From CAVPLU01 sp964601325 (GTDB lineage: Archaea; Thermoproteota; Bathyarchaeia; 40CM-2-53-6): a stretch of DNA of 10,894 nt. Every line of letters begins with the position of its first letter. The first letter of the stretch is position 1. The notes under the pieces were generated by a model that was not told where the DNA came from, did not search any database, and worked only from the letters and a program-made list of their open reading frames with translations. The stretch covers positions 1-10,894 of the forward strand of contig CAZRNA010000058.1 of NCBI GenBank assembly GCA_964601325.1, read 5' to 3'. The position numbers and the translations under genes were made by a program. Shown piece after piece: positions 5,854 to 10,894 of this stretch.

Positions 5854-7221
5854 TTGAGTTCCCTTCAAGATGCCGAACTAAGGAGACTCCTGGAGAAGAC
5901 GCCAAAGTCCAGAGAGATCTTCGAACGCGCAAGAATCGATGTACCGTTTGGTGTGCACAGCACCTACAGGTACAGTGACCCATACCCGCTCTACTTCTCT
6001 CGTTCAGCGGGCACAAAGATGTGGGACGTAGACGGAAATCAGTACACAGATTACAACATGGGGTTCGGGGCCCTCGTTGCTGGACACAGTCACCCGATCG
6101 TCGCTGAGGCCTTAATCGAACAAATCAAGAACGGAACAGACTACGGATTCGAATGGGGAGAAACGCCGAAGTTCGCGAAGATGCTCTGCGAACGATTTGG
6201 CGTCGATCAAGTGAGACTCTCCAGCACGGGGGCTGAAGCCACAATGTATGCGACTCGATTCGCGAGGAGCTTCACCGGTAGACCCAAGATTGTGAAATTC
6301 GAGGGGTGCTACCACGGAGGTAACGAGACAACCCTCGTGAGTGTGAAGCCGGCCAGATCCAAGGCGGGGGATCCACGCTTCCCTAATCAAGTCCCATCGT
6401 CGCTTGGGATTCCTGAGGGAGTGTACAAGAACACTCTAGTCGCGCCCTTCAATGACTTGGAAGCAGTCGAGGAGATAGTACGAAAGAATCGCTCTGAGAT
6501 TGCGGGAATGATCCTTGAGCCCATCCCGATGAACATGGGCTACGTTATCCCGCGACCTGGCTTTCTGGAGGGGCTGAGAAGACTTGCAGATGAGTACAAC
6601 TTCGTCTTAATCTTCGATGAGATAAAGACTTGCGGAAAATTCTATGGCGGAATCTATGACTACGAGAAGGTGAGGGCTGACCTCATCACCTTGGGCAAGG
6701 CAATTGGAGGCGGAGTGCCAATCTCGGCAGTAGCAGGAAAGAAAGAGATAATGGAGACGATCGTTCCAGGCGTCGTAAGCCACGCAGGCACATTCAACGC
6801 AAACCCGCTTTGTGTCGCAGCGGGGATCGCCACCCTGTCGAAAGTCCTAACAAGAGAGGCGATGAATGGAGCAACTAGCCTGTGCGAGACTCTAGCGAAA
6901 GGCTATCAGGACATCATAGACGATGAAGAGCTTGTTGCCCAGATCTCTCACGCCGGCTTAAGCGGAGCCGTCGCATTTTCCTCCAAACCAGTCACGGACT
7001 GGAGAAGCTTCCAGGACTGTCACATCGGAAAATGGTTTGCGTACCTCTTTGCCATGATGAATCGTGGCATATTGCCCGCAGGTCCCTCTCCAGATGAACA
7101 ATGGACGATCTCAGTCCTCCACACAAAAGAGGAGATCGAAGAACACCTTGAGGCATTCAAGGACATAGCAAGGTACGTGAAAAAGTTCGACACGTCAATG
7201 CCCGTAGTCGAAGCCATCTAG
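5854..7221 (+). CDS. Class-III PLP aminotransferase, glutamate-1-semialdehyde aminomutase-like
   Basis: This 455-residue cytosolic enzyme has the fold-type I class-III layout. The PLP-phosphate loop is SSTGAEA (123-129), the ring-stacking segment is GCYHGG (151-156), the ring-nitrogen aspartate D255 lies in LIFDEIKT, and the Schiff-base lysine is K282 in LGKAIGGG. The HAGTFNANPL motif (310-319) resembles the glutamate-1-semialdehyde aminomutase (HemL) subgroup. True HemL is unlikely: HemL usually has DEVMTGFR where this protein has DEIKTCGKF, and no haem genes are adjacent. It probably transfers an amino group from an amine or amino acid to a keto acid, or acts as an aminomutase. TTG 5854 is chosen because GTGAT precedes it and MSSLQDAEL is a natural N-terminus. 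Placement after potDABC suggests it acts on the imported amine, which is inference. Confidence 0.85.
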   Translation: MSSLQDAELRRLLEKTPKSREIFERARIDVPFGVHSTYRYSDPYPLYFSRSAGTKMWDVDGNQYTDYNMGFGALVAGHSHPIVAEALIEQIKNGTDYGFEWGETPKFAKMLCERFGVDQVRLSSTGAEATMYATRFARSFTGRPKIVKFEGCYHGGNETTLVSVKPARSKAGDPRFPNQVPSSLGIPEGVYKNTLVAPFNDLEAVEEIVRKNRSEIAGMILEPIPMNMGYVIPRPGFLEGLRRLADEYNFVLIFDEIKTCGKFYGGIYDYEKVRADLITLGKAIGGGVPISAVAGKKEIMETIVPGVVSHAGTFNANPLCVAAGIATLSKVLTREAMNGATSLCETLAKGYQDIIDDEELVAQISHAGLSGAVAFSSKPVTDWRSFQDCHIGKWFAYLFAMMNRGILPAGPSPDEQWTISVLHTKEEIEEHLEAFKDIARYVKKFDTSMPVVEAI

Positions 7222-7261
7222 AGGCTACAACCGAGTCTATTCGTTACATTCGGGCATGAGG

Positions 7262-7978
7262 TCATTCCTCGGTGAAGTCTGACGGGAACCAAGGAACTAT
7301 CCTGATCGACGGGTCCTTCAAGTTGTTCAGGATCGCCGCGTTCACGAGAAGCGGCGTGATCGATTCCACCATCCTTGAGTTCGAGAGAGGGCCAACTCTC
7401 AATGCCCGCAGGTTCGGTATGTCATGAGTTATCTTCGTGACTGTCTCCAGCGCATGCTCGTCTTCGCCGCTGATGAGGACGTCTATGTTCAGAATCGAGT
7501 CGAGGTCTCCTAGGTAAGACGCGGGAACAGTCTGGAAGGCCGATACGACCGGGACGTTTCCTACTTCGTCAGCAACTAGTTCGGCGGCTGATTTCTCGAA
7601 TGCAGCCTCGCCGCCTACTATGATAGGGGAATATTTGAAGAGCTTTCCTTCCCTAGCCATTGGAACAATTACCGAGACAATCACATGTTGGGGAGTCAGC
7701 TTGTCCTTGATCTGTCCCACGGTCTCGATCGCATGCCTCGGCGGTAGGGTAAGAACAATCATTTCGACAAGTGGCGGGATATCTGAGTTCACGACCCCTT
7801 TGATACTGCCCTTCATTCGGTTTCCGTAGAATCCGCGGGCCACTGACTCGTACTCGCGTGAGACTGTCTCTGCTTTTTCAATTCGTCTTGAACCAAGCCA
7901 GATTTCGTGCATCAGTGCCCAGCGTAGCGCGAGTCCTCTCCCCATGCTTCCTGTTCCGCCGACGATTCCGATCCGCAA
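7262..7978 (-). CDS. npdG: F420-dependent NADP oxidoreductase (NADPH:F420 reductase)
   Basis: This 238-residue protein shuttles hydride between reduced coenzyme F420 and NADP in the cytosol. The N-terminal Rossmann motif GGTGSMGRGLALR (7-19) and the GSRRIEKAE segment (29-37), which reads the NADP 2'-phosphate, match the archaeal Fno pattern. So do the LPPRHAIET segment (78-86), the VSAFQTVPA segment (145-153) and the C-terminal GPLSNSRMVESITPLLVN (196-213), which is nearly the same as in the Archaeoglobus enzyme. It ends with about ten extra residues (PWFPSDFTEE). The start is TTG at 7978; GTGAT lies 11 bases upstream on the - strand. It converges on the aminotransferase with a 40-bp gap and lies 85 bp downstream of the small zinc-ribbon gene. 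It implies that the host makes F420 and could supply NADPH to the dehydrogenases. Confidence 0.9.
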   Translation of the reverse strand: MRIGIVGGTGSMGRGLALRWALMHEIWLGSRRIEKAETVSREYESVARGFYGNRMKGSIKGVVNSDIPPLVEMIVLTLPPRHAIETVGQIKDKLTPQHVIVSVIVPMAREGKLFKYSPIIVGGEAAFEKSAAELVADEVGNVPVVSAFQTVPASYLGDLDSILNIDVLISGEDEHALETVTKITHDIPNLRALRVGPLSNSRMVESITPLLVNAAILNNLKDPSIRIVPWFPSDFTEE

Positions 7979-8063
7979 AGCCAGTCGCCATCACATAGGA
8001 ATGAGTGAAGGTATTCAATCTGTCTGAGGCGAAATGCGCCCGGAATTGTGTGCCTGCGGAAAC

Positions 8064-8474
8064 CTATCGACGTCGCTGATAGTACCTATACGGGTGATAG
8101 AGTGGCGTGCGGCACTTCCGACAGGCCACATCATATGGGCTGATCGGCGCACGACATCGCGGGCAGATCAACTGAATAGCTGGCACGAGTCTCGCATGCC
8201 GTCTCCTGATTGCTACCACAGCGGCAGCTATCACAGTCAGGCTCGCTCCAACTCCTATGATCAGCACGGGAATGAACAGGTCCCATAGGCCAGAGGATGA
8301 CGTAGCGCTCGTCTCGTTCGTTGATGTTGCGTTGCTGGTTGTCGTCGTAACAGTGGTTGCCTGAGATCCGTGGATCACAATGATCATTTCGCTCTGGGCT
8401 AGGCGTGGCAGCGAAAGGGGCATCATGACTGCGAAGGCCAAGAGTAGCAATGAGGCGATCTTGGAATGCGACAT
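8064..8474 (-). CDS. Small membrane protein with signal peptide, Thr/Ser-rich linker and C-terminal zinc ribbon
   Basis: This 136-residue protein of unknown function begins with a signal-like hydrophobic segment (about 6-27). A Thr/Ser-rich stretch (39-61), a transmembrane helix (about 65-88), a basic stop-transfer (RRRH, 90-93) and a zinc ribbon with C104-x2-C107 and C118-x2-C121 follow, ending in RRR. The layout predicts an outside linker and a cytoplasmic metal-binding tail, possibly for protein or nucleic-acid contact. The ATG at 8474 is preceded by GAGGGGA. The frame stays open to an upstream ATG at 8615, but those 47 residues would push the signal segment inside the protein and look non-coding. 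It lies between the nucleotidyltransferase and F420 oxidoreductase genes on the same strand. Similar membrane zinc ribbons are common orphan proteins in archaea. Confidence 0.65.
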   Translation of the reverse strand: MSHSKIASLLLLAFAVMMPLSLPRLAQSEMIIVIHGSQATTVTTTTSNATSTNETSATSSSGLWDLFIPVLIIGVGASLTVIAAAVVAIRRRHARLVPAIQLICPRCRAPISPYDVACRKCRTPLYHPYRYYQRRR

Positions 8475-8646
8475 TCCCCTCGGCACTGGCGAGCAGTCCT
8501 TCCTAATGCAGATACGCCATGGAGCCGGGGTTATGGCTTTTCCGATCGCACCGAGTTCTGCCCATGACGGGCCAATGTGCCCATTTGATTTCGCGATGTG
8601 TTGCTGATGATCCATGGTGGGCAGCGTGACGACAACGACCGTGAGG

Positions 8647-10035
8647 CTAGGTTTCCTTTCGGGCGTCTCCTACATCCTCTTGCGTCAATGCGTACAATTT
8701 GGGCGCGTTTCCAAATGAGATGGCAATCCCGCGTTCTTGAAGGCTGACAAGTATCGAGTTCGCTGTTGAGTAGGGGACTTTCGCAAATCGTGCGACAGAG
8801 TTCGCATCGGCTTCACCCAGTTCGCTCAGTGCGCCACACACCTTGGCTTCATCAATTGTCAATCCTAGGCCTGAGTGCGATTTCTCGAGAAGCTGACATA
8901 TTCTTTCTATGTCGTTCGCAAATGGCGTTAAGGTCCCTTGCACTACTGATCGCGGCTCCACGACAGCAAAGGGTCCGACCTTTGACTCAGCTGCAAGGCG
9001 CGAGTCCTCCCCGACTTCCGTTCCCGCTCCGACAAGCGTGTTCCGTTCGATTTGCACTCGATCCCCGATCCTACACTTCTCCGCCACAATGCACGAGTTG
9101 AGAACCGCGTCTTCTCCAATGCGCGTGTTCTCATACACCACTGAAAAGACGATCTTCGCGCCTGCTGAGATTTCACTTCCGTCTCCGATGCACGCGTAGG
9201 GCCCGACCAAGGCGTCTTTGTGTATGCGCACATTCTTTCCGAGATGAATTGGTCCTCTGAGAGTCGCTGACTCCGGGACGGATTTCTCCAACGTCCGCCC
9301 AGCGTTATCACTTCCAATCCGTCCTTCTTTCTCAATATTATCAAGCGCCCAGAAGCTAGCTTTGAGGTAACTTCTAGGATCACCCACGTCGACCCAAAAG
9401 CCGCTGACATGAGAACCCGCAAGCACCATTCCCGATTTGAGCATTTGCGGAAACAAGTCCCTTGAGAAATCGAAGGGCCTTCCCTCTGGAACGAGTCTGA
9501 GTACGTCAGGTTCGATCACATAGATTCCCGCATTGATCAGACTACTGAAGCACTCCTGTGGGCTGGGCTTCTCCAAGAAACGAGTAACTCTGCCATCCGA
9601 AAGCTCAACTATGCCATACTCCGATGGGTTCTCGACTCTGACGAGCGCCATCGTGACCATTGCGCCGAGCTCTCTGTGGACGCCCACTATCTCGTCCATG
9701 TTGAACTCGAATTGATTATCGCCTTGAATCACTGCGAACGTCTCATCGATCAACGACTCCGAGTTCTTCACCGAACCGGCGGTTCCAAGCGGGGTCTTCT
9801 CTTCCACGTGACGAATGCGCACTCCGTAGTCGGATCCATCGCCGAGCGTCGCTCGCAGTAACTTAGCGAAGTAGTTTGTAGTCACAATGACATCGTCGAT
9901 TCCATCATGCGCAAGTTTCTGAATTAGGCGAACTATCGCTGGTTCCCCAGCCAGTGGAAGCAGCGGTTTCGGCTTGGTATAGGTCAGCGGTCTCAGTCGT
10001 GTTCCCTTTCCGCCCGCCAGAACCACTGCTTTCAA
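8647..10035 (-). CDS. Sugar-1-phosphate nucleotidyltransferase with left-handed beta-helix, fused to a TrmB-like winged helix
   Basis: Starting at TTG 10035, this 462-residue enzyme has the canonical N-terminus MKAVVLAGGKGTRLRP with the nucleotide-binding signature (6-16) and KPKPLLPL (21-28). The metal aspartate in GDN (105-107), the EKP motif (155-157) and WVDVGDP (214-220) complete a nucleotidyltransferase that joins a sugar-1-phosphate to NTP. Residues about 256-366 are hexapeptide repeats of a left-handed beta-helix, as in archaeal GlmU/RmlA-like proteins, which may add acetyltransferase or assembly functions. Residues about 374-451 (8683-8916) are unexpected: LGLTIDEAKVCGALSELGEA, then VPYSTANSILVSLQERGIA and KLYAL, match a TrmB-family winged helix. 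An ATG at 10107 would add 24 residues unlike the family. No strong ribosome binding site precedes the TTG. It probably supplies activated sugar for glycans or N-glycosylation; the sugar is unknown. Confidence 0.85.
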   Translation of the reverse strand: MKAVVLAGGKGTRLRPLTYTKPKPLLPLAGEPAIVRLIQKLAHDGIDDVIVTTNYFAKLLRATLGDGSDYGVRIRHVEEKTPLGTAGSVKNSESLIDETFAVIQGDNQFEFNMDEIVGVHRELGAMVTMALVRVENPSEYGIVELSDGRVTRFLEKPSPQECFSSLINAGIYVIEPDVLRLVPEGRPFDFSRDLFPQMLKSGMVLAGSHVSGFWVDVGDPRSYLKASFWALDNIEKEGRIGSDNAGRTLEKSVPESATLRGPIHLGKNVRIHKDALVGPYACIGDGSEISAGAKIVFSVVYENTRIGEDAVLNSCIVAEKCRIGDRVQIERNTLVGAGTEVGEDSRLAAESKVGPFAVVEPRSVVQGTLTPFANDIERICQLLEKSHSGLGLTIDEAKVCGALSELGEADANSVARFAKVPYSTANSILVSLQERGIAISFGNAPKLYALTQEDVGDARKET

Positions 10036-10080
10036 AGCGACCCACGCTGACCTTGAACGGTTAGTGTGTCCATCCTCCTT
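10032..10080 (-). promoter_or_regulatory. Leader with strong Shine-Dalgarno and a 13-codon micro-ORF overlapping the nucleotidyltransferase start
   Basis: On the - strand, AAGGAGG (10080-10074) directly abuts an ATG (10073). That ATG opens a 13-codon frame, MDTLTVQGQRGSL, whose TGA (10034-10032) overlaps the TTG start (10035) of the nucleotidyltransferase. The arrangement could be a translationally coupled leader peptide. The zero spacing between the ribosome binding site and ATG is poor, so this may be chance. Confidence 0.25.
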
Positions 10081-10182
10081 ATGAGAATTAGACTCACGGC
10101 GGAACATGACGCGAACCGTAAACGCAGTGCTTTCCTAGGGCGTGTGCTTGGGGAGACAAGTCAGTTTTCAACCGACGAGAAT

Positions 10183-10200
10183 GATTTAAAGCCGAATCAC
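10183..10200. promoter_or_regulatory. TTTAAA box in the divergent intergenic region, with a potD-like flanking motif
   Basis: The 10036-10231 gap separates divergent genes. GATTTAAAG (10184-10191 region) holds a symmetric TTTAAA that could serve as a TATA box on either strand. Facing right, it lies about 46 bp before the TTG at 10232. TTAAAGCCGAATCAC (10186-10200) differs by one base from the potD promoter segment at 1655-1669. The rest of the gap shows no gene. Confidence 0.45.
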
Positions 10201-10231
10201 GAGGAACGCACCTTCGCTGGGATGGCTGGGC

Positions 10232-10894
10232 TTGAGTGACATAGTGAAGGAAATCAGCTGCTCTCACTGCGGCGGTCCTCTTTCCATCAAGCCCGGCGAA
10301 ATCCTTGTCACCTGTAAGTACTGCGGATTCACCAGCGCGATAGAGACGGGCAAGCCCTTCGAATTCGAGCATTCACTGATCGTCAACGAGTACGCGGGTA
10401 CGAAGGTGGCGGAGTCTGTAGGGAGCTGGATGAGTGGTAGCTTCGCCGCTCCGAGGGATCTTGCTCACAAGGCAACGGTCGTCGAGAGTGAGCTATTCTA
10501 CCTCCCATTCTGGGTGGTTGTTACGGGAGCGCGCAGTCATTGCAGAGGAATCTTTGAGAGAATCAGCCCGCCAGTCACGAAGGAATGGGATACCGAGAAC
10601 GAGTACAGTTGGCTCGTCTTGGCTAGGCGTGGATCTGACTTCCCGACAAGGGCATACGAGATACCTCTTGACGCAAAGATACCATATGACTTCACGAAGA
10701 TCGACGCGAACGCAAAGGTCCTCAACGCCGAGTTGGACGCGACGGAGGCGAAGGAAATTGCGCAAAGAGAAATCCGCAATCTGCACGAGTTCTTGGCAAA
10801 GGACACCGTAGATAGGATCATTGAGATGAACACCGAGTTCGACATCAAGAGCACCCTCTATCTTCACAGCCCAATCTGGTTCGTCAACTACGAA
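10232..10894 (+). CDS. N-terminal zinc-ribbon protein of unknown function (3' end outside window)
   Basis: The frame runs open from TTG 10232 to the window edge (221 residues seen). The N-terminus MSDIVKEISC is natural, TTG is a common start here, and a TTTAAA box lies about 46 bp upstream; GTG 10244 is the alternative start. Residues 10-31 form a zinc ribbon, C10-x2-C13 and C28-x2-C31 (CSHCGG, CKYCG). Two related hydrophobic segments follow: FYLPFWVVV (89-97) and LHSPIWFVNYE (211-221), the type seen as repeated beta units in archaeal zinc-ribbon proteins. A charged helical stretch (about 155-205) lies between them. No membrane helix is evident in the visible part. A role in protein or nucleic-acid binding is possible but not shown. 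It is divergent from the nucleotidyltransferase gene. Confidence 0.7.
   Translation, partial: MSDIVKEISCSHCGGPLSIKPGEILVTCKYCGFTSAIETGKPFEFEHSLIVNEYAGTKVAESVGSWMSGSFAAPRDLAHKATVVESELFYLPFWVVVTGARSHCRGIFERISPPVTKEWDTENEYSWLVLARRGSDFPTRAYEIPLDAKIPYDFTKIDANAKVLNAELDATEAKEIAQREIRNLHEFLAKDTVDRIIEMNTEFDIKSTLYLHSPIWFVNYE

Noticed and set aside
8475..8615. N-terminal extension of the membrane zinc-ribbon protein to an ATG at 8615
   Set aside because: It would bury the signal-like segment 50 residues inside the protein. The stretch has no family-like features, and GAGGGGA precedes the ATG at 8474.
8943..9422. 159-codon open frame on the - strand inside the nucleotidyltransferase gene
   Set aside because: It lies in another frame of a strongly supported gene; its composition is Arg/Ser-rich without domain features.
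10036..10107. Upstream ATG start for the nucleotidyltransferase
   Set aside because: The added 24 residues are unlike the family, whose first residues are normally M-K-A-V-V/I-L-A-G-G; TTG 10035 gives exactly that.
10094..10372. 92-codon open frame on the - strand across the divergent promoter region
   Set aside because: It overlaps the promoter region and the zinc-ribbon coding start and shows no domain.
10493..10867. Two open frames on the - strand at the right edge
   Set aside because: They lie antisense to the zinc-ribbon gene, which has recognisable cysteine motifs and an unbroken frame.
1..10894. CRISPR array, insertion sequence, tRNA or att site
   Set aside because: No regularly spaced repeats, transposase-like protein, terminal inverted repeats or tRNA-like fold were seen on either strand.

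Overview
The window looks like a piece of an archaeal chromosome. The evidence is a coenzyme F420-dependent NADP oxidoreductase, TATA-like boxes (TTAAA) about 38 bp ahead of start codons, GGTGATC/GTGAT-type ribosome binding sites, frequent TTG starts, a TrmB-type winged helix, and several zinc-ribbon proteins. I cannot assign the lineage. An uncultured TACK or Bathyarchaeia-like archaeon would fit, but that is inference only.

Left part, + strand (1-7221). The window opens inside the C-terminal end of a saccharopine-dehydrogenase-like gene. A complete gene of the same superfamily follows, with a perfect GGAGGT ribosome binding site. Next is a complete spermidine/putrescine-type ABC importer in the order potD-potA-potB-potC: a Tat-exported binding protein, the ATPase and two permeases. 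A 237-bp gap then leads to a class-III PLP aminotransferase related to glutamate-1-semialdehyde aminomutase. All these genes are co-oriented. Together they could take up a polyamine or another aminated compound and process it by deamination and NAD(P)-dependent imine (opine-type) chemistry. The substrate cannot be read from the sequence.

Right part, - strand (10035 down to 7262). A sugar-1-phosphate nucleotidyltransferase with a left-handed beta-helix carries a C-terminal TrmB-like winged helix, an unusual enzyme-regulator fusion. It is followed by a small membrane protein with a C-terminal zinc ribbon and then by the F420:NADP oxidoreductase, which converges on the aminotransferase.

Right edge, + strand (10232 onward). 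A divergently transcribed zinc-ribbon protein runs off the window. The divergent intergenic region contains a TTTAAA box, and 15 bp starting in it closely match the potD promoter region.

Main points for follow-up are the nucleotidyltransferase-TrmB fusion, the dehydrogenase/polyamine-transporter/aminotransferase cluster, the inverted repeat around a TATA-like box between potD and potA, and the lack of a usable start codon for the clearly coding N-terminus of potB. No tRNA, rRNA, CRISPR array or insertion sequence was seen.
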